Assembly: GCA_947044405.1 (NCBI GenBank)
Contig: CAMRHE010000169.1
Location: 2,976,501-3,040,500, forward strand
Direction of reading: 5' to 3'
DNA from: Leptodactylus fallax
Taxonomy: Eukaryota > Chordata > Amphibia > Anura > Leptodactylidae
Length of the DNA stretch: 64,000 nt
Position 1 is the stretch's first letter. Each line of letters starts with the position of its first letter. The position numbers and the translations under genes were made by a program. A model generated the notes under the pieces. That model had not been told where the DNA came from. It did not search any database and worked only from the letters and a program-made list of their open reading frames with translations. This document shows positions 46,213 to 56,960 of the stretch, one piece after another.

Positions 46213-47266
46213 GTACAAAAATCCAATTTTTTTCACAAATTCACTTCATGTAAAATAACATTGATACAAAGAGTCTGAAGTAAAATAAAGCTAAGAAAAG
46301 GCTGCACAAGGGAACTGTGTGTATTTAGCACTGCAGTGGATATATCTGTAGATGAGTTTTGGAATATTGAGAACCCCTTTAATATTTAAGCTGAAGCTGC
46401 ATCAGGTATATGATAAAATAGTTAATTTATTCACTTATGTATACTGTATATGGATAAATGAAGAATATTTATTTTACAGTATGGGTCTTGTAGTGTCACT
46501 TAGTACCCCCAAAATATCTTCATATCCCAGGTTTCTTTGATCCATGGTCCAGTCTGCTGTACTATTACCCAAAATTGAAGAATAAATGGCTACTGAGCTC
46601 TCTGATAGTCTGTCCAGAGAACAACATTATTTCATGCCTTCAAATAAAAAAAAAAGTTCTTTCCAGCTGCGGGGATTCCATTCCCAGCAGTATAATAAAC
46701 CTTTACTGTATTTTTATCTCAGAAATACGGCATACTATGAATTATGTTCTATTGGATTTACAAGAAACCAGATAAATACATGCCGTGAAATACAATAAGG
46801 CCCCTTGCAACTCTGAGTGCTGTTATATCTCTATTCTAAGTGTAGCTGTAATATGACCAATAGGTTAAGGTCTAAGGCAAGTCATGGTAGAAATGTAGCA
46901 TGGTGTGGCGGTAAAGGCTCTGCAGTGGCCACACATGTGCAGAGCTCATACACTTTGATTGTTCATACATTACCTTAATGCTGCATATGGTAAAGGTCTG
47001 CTTATTTATCTTATGTCACAAATCATATATCATACCTTAATATGTTACTGCTAGCTTATTTTTATGCCAGATATTCTATACTTAAAAATGATTCCGTCTC
47101 TATGTAAGAGAGCTTTGACACATTTGACTCTTAACAGTCATTAAACTATCAAATATATGATATAAAAAAAAAAGGAGTCGGTGGTTTAGCCTATCGACTC
47201 CACATCCCTGCTCAAATATCAATCACATCCTAGAAAAATGACAACTAGCCAATACCCATTACTTAC
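46213..47266. other. MCF2L2 intron, no gene seen
   Basis: AT-rich intron from the DIRS right end to exon C. No recognised element. Confidence 0.45.
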
Positions 47267-47383
47267 TGTTCTATGCTGTATCCATTGACCATGGCTGTAT
47301 TCCAAAGTGCCTCCCAGTTCAGTGGTTAACTGACTTTTGTCAATGTATCCATGAAGATCCGAAACAGAATTTAACATAATAAT
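47267..47383 (-). CDS. MCF2L2: MCF2L2 exon C (end of CRAL-TRIO domain)
   Basis: A 117-nt exon, phase 0, acceptor AAATTACAG and donor GTAAGTAA. It encodes IIMLNSVSDLHGYIDKSQLT, then ELGGTLEYSHGQWIQHRT. This is the last part of the Sec14-like lipid-binding domain; human MCF2L2 has VNSVSDLHGYIDKSQLTREL here. It is the most strongly conserved exon in the window. Confidence 0.97.
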
Positions 47384-47934
47384 CTGTAATTTTCGAGGAA
47401 GGAAAAATAATTGCAAATTAATTTGTAAATCCCCTGTATTATATTTATATCTATGTGGACAATCACCAAATGGGACACACATTTATAAAAAAAAATCTTG
47501 GAGATGAAAAAACATCTAAAAGTTCGGTGGTACATACAAACTTTAAGCAAATGTTGTTCCATGATTGGAATTGCTATTTCTCATTCAGTGACTATTCCTG
47601 GCTCAAAAATATACACAGGTTATCGCTTTTCCTTGCCATTCTGTAATATGAGGCATTTTTGCAAACCACTCGCATAACTAGATAGACTGAGACAATGTGT
47701 AGGCTTAATGGACAATTTCCACAGCAGATTTTGTACAAATCTATAGTGAATCCACCTATGTTGTACTGTACATCTAAACAGGTAAGATGTGCTGAGGATT
47801 TCAAAATGTGTCACTTATCAGATAAGATGTTTTTATTCCGACAATTTTGTGAAGCAGAAAGAAGGGCCAAGAAAAGACTGTGTGAACTCATGGAAGGACT
47901 GTTCAGACTGTTGTGTATACAAAATAAACATTGT

Positions 47935-49086
47935 TGGTCACACAATATCGTTTTCTATAAAAGATACATAGATGACCTCCTATTTATATGGGAGGGCACT
48001 GAACAGTCCTTCCATGAGTTCACTGAATACCTTAATAATAACGATTGGGGAATCACTCTAAGTGGCTTACCCAAAACAAACACCATTGACTTCCTCGATC
48101 TAGAACTGACTGGTGGCCCCGATGGTATCAACACTAAAACCTTTTTTAAGAAAGTAGACTGTAACAGTCTAATAGATTACCGGAGCTCCCATTATAGAAA
48201 ATGGAGAGACAATGTACCGTTCAGCCAATTCAAACGCATTCGATGTAATTGTACCAATGATTCAGACTTCAAAACACAGAGCAAAATTTTATCCCAACGT
48301 TTTCAAGAAAAACACTATCCGAAACGCATCATCCAAGCAGCAGAATTAAAAGCACAGACTCTATCCCAGCCTGATTGTCTGGTTCCCTCCCAGAAGAATA
48401 ACAACAGAGAGTATAAACACAATTTCATCACTACCTTCAACAATGCACATAATAGAATCAGAAATATTCTTGATAAACACTGGCCAGTACTTTTAAATGA
48501 TCCACTACTCAAAGCAAATATTCCATCCAAACCTTCTATCACTTTTAGAAGAGCGAAAACCCTAAAAAACCTGTTGGCTCCCAGTAAACTGAGATCACTC
48601 ACCAAACCTAAGGATCACAGCTCTATAAACCTACAACCTAATGGAGTATATAAATGCAAACGTAAGAAATGCAAATGTTGCAATACAATCAACCATCTAG
48701 CGAAAAGCATCACAAGTTTTGTAACAGGTGAAAGTTTTCAGATAAATTATTGTTTAAACTGTTCATCTTCATACATCATTTATGTCCTTGAATGCCCCTG
48801 CGGACTCCAATATATAGGAAGAACCATAAGACCTTTAAGGGAAAGATTAAATAAACATAGATCAAATGTAATGAACGGTTTTCTCAAGCACAGTGTCTCC
48901 AAACATGCTCTGCTTACACACAATTCTAACTTCGATGGGTTTAAAATCACACCAATAGATCATATCCCTATGCATACTAATAATCGATTCGAAAAACTAA
49001 AAAGAAAAGAGATGTTTTGGATATATAAGTTCAATTCTCTAACACCAGCTGGTCTTAATGAAGCCCTTGAATCTGTGTATGATTAA
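47935..49086 (+). pseudogene. Penelope-like RT fragment with GIY-YIG endonuclease
   Basis: An open frame reads IVFYKRYIDDLLFIWEG (RT motif C with the catalytic YIDD), FLDLELTGGPDG, then a cysteine-rich linker (CKRKKCKCCNTI), and ends in a GIY-YIG domain: SSYIIYVLECPCGLQYIGRT, IRPLRERLNKHRSNV and MFWIYKFNSLTPAGLNE. The motifs are complete and no stop interrupts about 384 codons, but the N-terminal half of RT is missing. The in-frame stretch before 47930 has no RT similarity and is probably host or other sequence. Confidence 0.85.
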
Positions 49087-49204
49087 AACTCTAATTAAGC
49101 ACTGTTGAATTCTGTAGTTTGTGATATATGCATATTTTAGCATGTGTATATATATATATGGGTATGTGTATGTATGTATGTATGTATAAATGTATGCATG
49201 TATG

Positions 49205-49251
<47 letters not shown>

Positions 49252-50018
49252 ATATATTCTTTTGTTTTATCCCCTTTATGTATACATAACCATGTCATTT
49301 ATTTATATATTTAATTATTGCTATAAAACCCTTTATTCACAATAACTTTCAGACCAGTTTTCAATTCCTGAACTCCTTTTTTAACTGCATACCTAAACTC
49401 CTCCCTCCTGTGGGCAGTACTTGCCATCTATACCTATATATAACCTCTAGCAAGCAGTCCCCCCATACACTCCAGCTCCTACAGCCTTTAGCTCCAGGCT
49501 GGTAAGTACTATCTGCTACCTACCCTTATTCCATTTTTTGCTTCACAATCCTATATATGTGTTTTAACAATTTGGATTTTATTTCATGTGTTTATTTACT
49601 CTGCAACATACTTTTCCTCTTTTAGATTAATGTTCTCATTTGTACTGTATATTATAATGTAATTGACAGTTTTTTTATTGTTATTTCAACTATTTTTACA
49701 TATTTATTATAGTCAGCTTATTTCCAACAGATACACCCTTTGAGTTTTTAACAAGTTTACTATTTATTTGTAAATATAGCCTGTATATATAGCAAACATA
49801 TTTTTCTACTGATACATCCCTTGAGTCTTAAGAAGTCTACCATCTTTTTAGTTTTTCCTTATTCATTTATTTGTACATATCTAATCTCTCTCAATTTTTC
49901 TTATTCACACTTGATAATAAGGACTTTTTTGTCCTAATTAGCTTCCCATTATTTTATGAATATTGTGTTTTACGTATATTCTGTTGTATTTATTTCCTTT
50001 TTGTTCAGTCTCATATAC
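49087..50018. other. 3' region of Penelope-like element 1, non-coding
   Basis: AT-rich sequence with a (TA)n(CA)n run at 49206-49250. It ends in the hairpin described at 50019. Confidence 0.5.
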
Positions 50019-50056
50019 ACTTGATAAAGAGGACTCTATTTCCTCGAAACGCGTTG
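50019..50056 (+). ncRNA. Degenerate hammerhead-like hairpin in Penelope 3' region
   Basis: ACTTGATAAAGAGGACTCTA followed by TTTCCTCGAAACGCGTTG. AGAGG...CCTCG brings GAAA next to a hairpin after CTTGATAA. The canonical core is CTGATGA...GAAA, so two core positions differ; probably a decayed hammerhead motif of the type known in Penelope-like elements. A weaker copy starts at 49910. Confidence 0.4.
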
Positions 50057-50564
50057 TGTGACATTGAGTTTAATAAAGCATCTTGAGTGAAGCGCGGTCT
50101 ACATACCTTCTTTTTTCGGATTTCCTCCTACCCATCTATTTGCCGCCTGGATCCAAGAGACCCTGACGCTTAGAGGCTCCGCAGCTCCCACATACCGTGA
50201 CATATATTGGACCGGTCCACTTTATCATTTGTGATTACATTTTTCAACAAGGTGAGAGTCCATCAATACCTGTGTTCTAAATTCGCAGAATTATCATCGC
50301 AGGAGCGGACCAATTGAGGGGACATTGGCATACACCAGACCCCATCAATTGTATGCTCGTATACTGTGAACTCACACCCTACGTTCATCCACCAACTCTC
50401 AACCTCTAATAGTGGACACGTCCTAGTCACCCTATATATTCCATCTTTATAACACAATTTCATTGTGTCATTCACTACTATTATCACCATAACTTTTTGT
50501 AAAACAGTATTACCCTATGTGCCGCTCGGCGTTGTTGTTTTTGTTTCTCTGCTAAAGCTACATG

Positions 50565-51584
50565 ATATGGGATGCAAGGGGTCCCCTGCAGGAGCAGGGA
50601 TCAGTAAGTAAGGCCGTGGGCCCATGGCAAGAGTATTTGTTCAGTGAAACCTGTGAGATTTGTCTTGCGTGGTTTGCCTAGCGGTACCGAACTGGAACTG
50701 CTATTATAATGAAGAGACCCCAGAGTATAATGATCGGAGGCCTGGGGGAGGTGGAAAACATAAAAATCAGTCTTAGCCACCTCTCCTGGGCTCCGGTGCA
50801 CCCTCTGCTGTCTTCGGGCCTCTTTAGTAACGTCACGTGGGTCAGGCCGGTGGGCTGAAGAAAGCAGAGTGTCACCTCCCCTGGGACTCTGATCATTATA
50901 CTCAGGGGTCTGAAAAGACCTTAGATTATAATAATAGTTTGTGGGTGGTGAACCCTAAAAATTTGCAATGAACACTGTATGAAGGCCGCTATGGGACATT
51001 ATACTGTGTGGAGGGGCTGCTATGGGACATTATACAGTGTGAAGGGTTGACTATGTGACATTATACTATGTGGAGGGGCCGCTATATGATAACATACTGT
51101 GTGTAGGGGCCTCTATGGGGCAATATACTGTGTGAAGGGGCCGCTATGGAACATTATACTGTGTGGAGGGGCCTCTATGTGACATTATACTGTGTGGAGG
51201 GGCCGCTATGTACTATTATACAGTGTGGATAAGCCGCTATGGGACATTATACTGTGTACAGGGGCCATTATGGGACATTATACTGTGTGCATGGGCCATC
51301 GTGGGACATTATACTGATTGAAGGGGCCGCTATGGGACATTATACTGTGAGAAGGGGCCGCTATGGGACATTATACTGCATGGAGGGACCATTATGGGGA
51401 ATTATCTGTGTGGAGGGGCCGCTATGGGATATTATACTGTCTAAAGGCCACTTTGAGACATTATAGTTTCTGTAAATGGGGTGTTATACCATGTGGGGGC
51501 CAGGAAAGGGGGCACTATGCCAAGTGTGGGGGGCTCAAGTCTAAAGTTTGCTATGGGGCCCAGTCTTTGCTAGTTACTCCCCTG
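50565..51584. mobile_element. hAT-like element with palindrome and minisatellite
   Basis: The right end TAGTTACTCCCCTG (51571-51584) is the inverted hAT tip CAGGGGAGTAACTA. Inside are a palindrome related to 40195-40585 (50691-50935: GAGACCCCAGAGTATAATGA... TCATTATACTCAGGGGTCTG) and a 31-bp minisatellite (about 50980-51480). The left end could not be located, so no target duplication is shown. Confidence 0.6.
50980..51480. repeat. 31-bp minisatellite, about 16 units
   Basis: Units read GGGACATTATACTGTGTGGA plus GGGGCCGCTAT with 31-bp spacing (GGGACATT at 51241 and 51272). Same consensus as the 40610 array, except ATTAT in place of ATAAT and GGAGGGG in place of GCAGGGG. Confidence 0.88.
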
Positions 51585-51599
51585 GATGGACGCCATGAG

Positions 51600-51700
51600 G
51601 TTGCCCAGGAGAGGTGAGGCAAGACGAGTATGACAGTTTATTTTTACTCCCCTCCCCTGGGCCTCCACTTATTATACTCTGGGGTCTGAGGAGTTTGTGC
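51600..51700. repeat. Half of a palindrome element
   Basis: AGGAGAGGTGAGGC, then CTCCCCTGGGCCTCCACTTA and TTATACTCTGGGGTCTGAGG is the right arm of the palindrome family without its left half. Confidence 0.55.
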
Positions 51701-52098
51701 TGAACAAGTTTGGCCGGAAATGAACCGGATGGCTGAACTTCACAAATTATTGTTAAGACGAATCTTGTGAGGATTGCCCATCTCTATTCAGTACCAGCAT
51801 GGTGGATGACATTTTACAAAACTTCATACAAATGCTGCATCTAAAATCCTCTGTGTAAACTGGCCTGAACTGCAAGTTTACCCCATGGCTTTCAACCTCT
51901 GTAATGCATTTCCTGCAGATGTGCCAACACAGAAAACTTCCTAATTTTGCGCTTTCAGAAAAATGTGGTGCTGAATTTCCATGGCAGAAAGTCAGCATCA
52001 TATTTGCCCTTGTGTGATTTCAGCCTCAGATAGACAAAACTGATTGTCTCTAGGGGAAATTAGCATTTTTTTTTTTTTTTTACTTTTGTGCTTTCTAA

Positions 52099-52347
52099 GG
52101 CTAGGTTCACACTTGTGCCGTGCTCTCCATCATTCATATCCACCTTGGGACCCTAACGACGAAAAACAGCGGTTACCTGCAGACCCCATAGACTATAATG
52201 GGGTCTGGCAGGTTTCCGCCGGTTTTATGCTGAAACCAGCGGAGGGAAAAATCCTCCATGCAGCACTTTTCTCTCCACCGATTTTCGGCATAATCTGCAA
52301 CGGAGTCTCTTACGGAGACTCCAACGCAGATGTGAACAAAGCCTAAC
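52099..52347. repeat. MITE of the 'GGTTCACA' family (well-preserved)
   Basis: Left AAGGCTAGGTTCACACTTGT, right AGATGTGAACAAAGCCT; inverted ends. The interior has CCCCATAGACTATAATGGGG and TTTCCGCCGG words shared with 31659-31905. Confidence 0.75.
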
Positions 52348-52619
52348 TAACATCTGTTGGTCCACTTGTTTTTAGCTTTTGTAAATAAATATGCAGAAAT
52401 GTTACATGTTGTTATTCATACACTATCATTTCTATGTTATGGAAGATGTGTGGATTGGGTTTGAACTGTATAAGTATATTATGAACAGCACAAATGATTT
52501 TTCACATGATTTGTAAATTATGTACACTGGAGGCAGCAAAAACTCATGTAATAATATGTGACACAGGTTGATACACATGAGTACATGCAGGTGAACACAA
52601 GATGAAAATACACGCTTAC

Positions 52620-52739
52620 CGGTACCTTCATTTTAAAGTCATCTCTGTAGAGTTTTATCCCAATGTCTGCAATAGTCCTTTGTATAAATCGAGATGGGCG
52701 CAAAACAAAAACCAACTGCAAATTCCCGGGGAAGGCTCC
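52620..52739 (-). CDS. MCF2L2: MCF2L2 exon B (CRAL-TRIO domain)
   Basis: A 120-nt exon, phase 0, acceptor TTCTGTGTAG and donor GTAAGC. It encodes GAFPGNLQLVFVLRPSRFIQ, then RTIADIGIKLYRDDFKMKVP. Human: AFPGNLQLIFILRPSRFIQRT. It forms the core strand and helix of the Sec14-like fold. Confidence 0.97.
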
Positions 52740-52964
52740 CTACACAGAATTAGAAAAGGAAAAGACATGAGTAATATTGAAATGGTTCATGTGTATTTCT
52801 TTATATCTCATTGTCATGCATTGAAGATATTGTCATACACCATACAATATAAAGTACAGAATATTTACCATAAAGTACTGTCCATAGCACTAATAAGTCA
52901 CATACTACCAAGCGATGTTAACCACAGAACACTGTAAGTGCTATACAATTTATTGGGTGGACTT

Positions 52965-53330
52965 GTAATTTATGAGCCCCCCTTATCAAAAAAAATTTAG
53001 GCCACTCCCAAGTTACCCATTTGAAGGTTAAAAAAAAAATCCCATTTTATTGGCCTCTACACAATATGGCACCCCCTTTACTGGCCCTCACAGTATATTT
53101 CCCCTTTACTGGCCCACATACATTGCCCTCTTCATTGGCCCCCACATAATATTTTGCCACTTTTTTTGACCTCCATACATAATATTGACCTTTTTGGGCC
53201 CCTACTTAGTATATTGTCCCCCTTTTTTGGCCCCCACGCAGTGAAACATTAGGCTGTTACCTATTGGATTGTTCCAACAGGTAGAAGCTGATATTTTACT
53301 CACCCATCCCCACTTCTGAAAAATCTTGCC
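52965..53330. repeat. 31-bp minisatellite element in inverse orientation
   Basis: GGCCCACATACATTGCCC, TTGGCCCCCACATAATATTT and similar words recur from about 53045 to 53245, the reverse complement of the array type at 39030-39310. The flank TATTTTACTCACCCATCCCC (about 53292-53311) is shared with 38862. Confidence 0.6.
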
Positions 53331-53867
53331 TGCCTTTTTTATTACAAATATATACAATATTTTAACATAAAACTTGATTTAAAAAATAGATCATTTTCTA
53401 GTGTCACATTCCCTTTAAATATAAAGCATATTTCTGCAAAAAGAATTCTTGCTCTATTAGTATAATGTAACAGAACTTGCCAGAACCTCTTCCGTAGATG
53501 TGAATCTAGCCTAACCAAGTGTTTTATCACATTCCAGGACTTCTTACAATATGTAGCCAGTTTTTATGGCCATTTGTGAGTGAAAAACTGGAAAAACTAG
53601 GTAATGTTATGATCTCATCTCATTTTAGCCTACAGGTATACTTCCAACAGAAAGCTCAGTGTATGCCTCTACTTAGGCATACAACAGCATATGTCACCCA
53701 CAGGCATACATGACTTTTTTTGTAGAATTCCCCTGTACAATCTAAGACAGCATTACATATTATGATTTCCTATACAGAAAAAAAGGTATACTGACTATAT
53801 CTGCTCTCCAGAAGTGAACATAACCAAGGGTTTCCTTCAAAACAAGCAGCTGTGTTCAAACCCTTTA

Positions 53868-54206
53868 TAGAGAACCTTTCATCCCCTCTATAAACTCAAA
53901 TTCATTGCATACTTCAATACAAGCCATTCCACTGATTCCGCCACAGTCGGAATCTTTTCTTTCCCAAGCAATCATTTCTGTTAATTCAGCACAATTATGA
54001 GCTCTACTGTCAGGTGGGTGGTCCTTGGCTGGAGCAGACAGACAGGGACCACCCACTTGACAGCACAGCTGTACTGAAGCTAACAGCAATGATTTCTTGG
54101 TGGGGGCTAGAGAAATAGTTTCAACTGTCCCAGAACCAGTGGCGCAGCACCTATTGAATGATGGCAAGAGTTGGAGTTGGCAGGGTGGTGAAAGGTCCTC
54201 TTTAAG
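53868..54206. repeat. MITE with AGAGAACCTTTCAYC ends
   Basis: Left AGAGAACCTTTCATCCCCTC, right GGGTGGTGAAAGGTCCTCTT; inverted ends. The interior pairs over CCACCCACTTGACAG-type words. The left tip also occurs at 7790. Confidence 0.65.
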
Positions 54207-54317
54207 CCAAATGTCGTACATGGATGTAATCTGCTAAGGTTACCAAATGAAAACTACCATACATGTACATCAATGTGAGGGCACAGGAGCTGAAACAAAT
54301 AAAGCAAAAAACAATGG

Positions 54318-54665
54318 CCCAGATTTACTATTGTGGTTATGACTAGACACTGGTGTAAACATGGCGCATCTTTGGCACAGTGTGGTGCATCTTTAGTGCA
54401 TCCAGTTTGGGCTAAATTTTTTTTGACATGTTAGACATGTGGGTGTGGAGTCTCATAAAAAGGTATATGGCTGAAATATGCCACGATGCACCAAAATACT
54501 GTCAAAAATTCTGTCTCAAAGTAGGCCAACTAAAAAGTGGTATAAACTTAGACTAGACAGTCTAAATATAGGCCAGATTTATCATCCAGCATCAGCCACT
54601 GTGATAAATCTGGCGTATTTTTAAACTGCCTAACTTTGCACCATCTAACTATTAGTAAATCTACT
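54318..54665. repeat. 'Ggcccagattta' intronic repeat
   Basis: CCCAGATTTACTATTGTGGT near 54320 and ATTAGTAAATCTACTGTAGG near 54650 are imperfect inverted ends. An internal part (GACAGTCTAAATATAGGCCA, CATCAGCCACTGTGATAAAT) recurs at 61835-61890. Confidence 0.5.
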
Positions 54666-54717
54666 GTAGGCCCACGTGGCAAAGATTTACACATATAGTT
54701 ATATATTGGAGACTTAC

Positions 54718-54808
54718 AGCTATACGAGTAAGTGATGCTTTTACTGAGCTCCATTTATCCTTCCGCCTGTCTATAATGATGACAAACCCAATGCTGGCAG
54801 CTTCAAGA
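54718..54808 (-). CDS. MCF2L2: MCF2L2 exon A (CRAL-TRIO domain, most 5' exon seen)
   Basis: A 91-nt exon with acceptor TTGTTTTACAG and donor GTAAGT. It enters in the last base of a codon and ends in phase 0. It encodes LEAASIGFVIIIDRRKDKWS, then SVKASLTRIA. Human: VEAASIGFIVVIDRRRDKWSS. The DRRKDKW motif is typical of the Dbl/DBS-group Sec14 domain. The preceding exons (N-terminus to about residue 90 of the human protein) were not found up to 64000. Confidence 0.97.
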
Positions 54809-54999
54809 CTGTAAAACAAGACAAAAAAACAAGCTATGTGGATTACATAGATCAAATAGTTTAATACTGGGCTTGTTTCATGACAAAGAAAAGTTAAATC
54901 TGCAATTTTAGTTAAATTGGTGGATTATTTAATATGTACAATCATTAACTGGAATTTAACTGGAATTTGGTAACAATATCACACAACAAAAGCAATTGA

Positions 55000-55320
55000 C
55001 ACCCTGGACCTCCACAGATCAGATGGGCGAAGTAGCAGTGTGGAGAGCACCACTTCAGCTTCACAGGCCTTGATGTCACATTCATCAGTCACATGGCTTG
55101 TTTGCACCTCAGTCCAAATCAAGTAAATGGGCCTGAGCTGCAATACCAAGTACAGCCGCTATACATTGTACGGCGTTGTGCTTGGTAAGTAGTGAAGAAG
55201 CCACAGTGGCCTCTTCAAACAGCCGGTCATCAATATGAGATTGGTTGACAACCGGCACCCTTACCTGTCTCATATTATCCTATGGATATTTTAGTCCCAG
55301 AAAATCCTTTTCAAGTGTGC
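55000..55320. repeat. 'Ggccatcaatatta' repeat family copy
   Basis: CTCCACAGATCAGATGGGCG, TATACATTGTACGGCGTTGT and GCCGGTCATCAATATGAGAT are shared with the copies at 9894-10280 and 12850-13050. Confidence 0.5.
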
Positions 55321-55615
55321 TGCAACATTAAGATTTGCTACATCTGTATATGGAAGGCCTCCTGACTGCCTCCCCACCAATGGCACATGTTGGACTTCAA
55401 TATTCCTTTGTTGCAATGTATATAAGCTTAGCAGTATACTCCTCTCTTCATTGAAATAAACTTGCACACTCAGCTGATCAGAGAATGCATATTTATAGGG
55501 GAATCAAGAGATAGCTCAATATCTACATGTGGTAGATTTAAACATTATTTACAGTTCTGTATAATGTGATAATTGCAGAAAAACACAACAAAGCATCATT
55601 TTAGTGTAACCATGT

Positions 55616-56241
55616 TAAAGGGAACCTGTCATGCTGAGTTGCTGGCAGCATGTTATGGAGCAGAAGAGGCTGAGTAGACTAATATATAGTTTGTAGTGTG
55701 AGAAACAATTTAGTATATGCTGTCATTTATTCATTCGTATCTCTGCATTCTGAGCTTTGTAGTGCAGTTGATGGTTTTATTCACTGATCAAAAAAGGTAT
55801 CTCTGTATACACTGTTATACAGGGAAAATGTGTGCCTCTGTTGCCAAGATATTCATTTATTTCACAATATGCAAACAGGTAGTCTGGAGAACAGGGGCAG
55901 ATCTGTTGCTCCAAATTGTTATGTCCCATAATGCTCTAATATGCCAACGTAAACACGAGAACACATAGCCAGGAGAGATTTCGGCATTCAACCCTGGCCT
56001 TGTCTCTCAATGAAAAGGAGGGGGAGAGAAGACCACATTAGAGTAGTGTGAAGCACAGCAATTTGGAGCAATGGAACTGCCCTCTTTACTCCAGCCTTCT
56101 CAATTGCATTTTTTGAAATAAATGAATACCTCAGCAATGGAGGCATGAATTTTCATGGGGAAAAAGGCATTACATTTAGGCGAGCCTGACCCATCTCTGT
56201 TACTGATTTAATATGTTTCACCCCGTTGACAGACTCCCTTT
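55616..56241. repeat. Repeat R1, uninterrupted copy
   Basis: Inverted tips TTAAAGGGAACCTGTCATGC and GTTGACAGACTCCCTTTAG. The body includes AGATATTCATTTATTTCACA, ATTGTTATGTCCCATAATGC and GGCATGAATTTTCATGGGGA, all found again in the R1 copy at 59518-60948. It preserves the empty site CTCTAATA at 55934-55941 that is duplicated around the hAT element at 59720. Confidence 0.75.
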
Positions 56242-56960
56242 AGAGTGTAACTAAACTTTTGGACAACTTTTGATTTTCTGGCAGTATTTGTCTCATTAAT
56301 AAATTTTTGCAATATACTTTATTAACAAATTTGGTCTCCTTTCTGTGAAATCCTGCGTCTTTTTATTCTTTCCTTTGCTTCTGTATTGAGAGCTGTTCCT
56401 GCCTCTCGCTGAGTGACTGTGTACGGGCTTGGAGTACAGACGGGACTATGTAAAATGTAGAGAAAATGAGGGTTGGGTAGTGTCACTTCAAACAGTTATA
56501 TTTCTGACATAAAATTTTCTTTTGGTGGTCACATGAAAGAGGAGATTCTCTTCTTTTACATGACAGTAAGGTTGCATTGCTATGTATATTATTTACAGAG
56601 AAATCACTGGTTGAAAACACAGTTGGAATTGGGAAATTTATATGCAGCTGTATAATATATGATATAAATATTCCAATCCCAACTGTGTTTTCAACCAGTG
56701 ATGCCTCTGGAAATAATATAGATAGCATAGTGAGAAGAGAATCTCCTTTTTCATATGAAATCAAAAGCAAGTTTCTACATTTTATACTGCTTGAAATATA
56801 ACTGTTTGACGTGACCCTTCCCCTTCCCCCTACCCTCATTTTCTCTACATTTTACACAGCTCAGTAGAAAGGATCTAAAATTTGTATTATATACAAAATG
56901 TATTAATGACAAATACTGACAGAAAATCAAAAGTTGTCCGAAAGTTAAACAGTTACTGCT
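56242..56960. repeat. 720-bp foldback element
   Basis: A near-complete imperfect palindrome. Outer arms AACTTTTGATTTTCTGGCAG (56267) and CTGACAGAAAATCAAAAGTT (56917); inner arms CACTGGTTGAAAACACAGTT (56605) and AACTGTGTTTTCAACCAGTG (56681); axis near 56652. No coding capacity; the ORFs within it mirror each other. Confidence 0.8.

Larger units (their letters stand above)
47930..50510 (+). mobile_element. 5'-truncated Penelope-like element 1
   Basis: Begins within the RT domain at about 47935, continues through the coding end at 49086 and a 1.4 kb AT-rich 3' region. The 3' region contains a TATA microsatellite (49206-49250) and two CTTGATAA...GGAC hairpins (49910-49945, 50019-50055), the second followed by GAAACGCGTTG. 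Outer limits are approximate because no target duplication was found. Confidence 0.7.

Noticed and set aside
47695..47934. N-terminal 80 codons of the 463-codon ORF at 47695-49086
   Set aside because: No RT similarity before about HNIVFYKRYIDD; the upstream in-frame sequence is probably unrelated to the Penelope element, so the feature was started at 47935.
51239..51617. ORFs with repeated GHYTVYRG-like units
   Set aside because: The repeated peptide is a translation of the 31-bp minisatellite (frame preserved over three units by chance), not a repeat protein.
53868..54206. 118-codon - strand ORF near MCF2L2 exon A as a possible extra exon
   Set aside because: It coincides with a MITE with inverted ends, and exons A and B already join in phase without it.
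56473..56839. Overlapping ORFs of 60-118 codons on both strands
   Set aside because: They are mirror images arising from the foldback element at 56242-56960, not genes.
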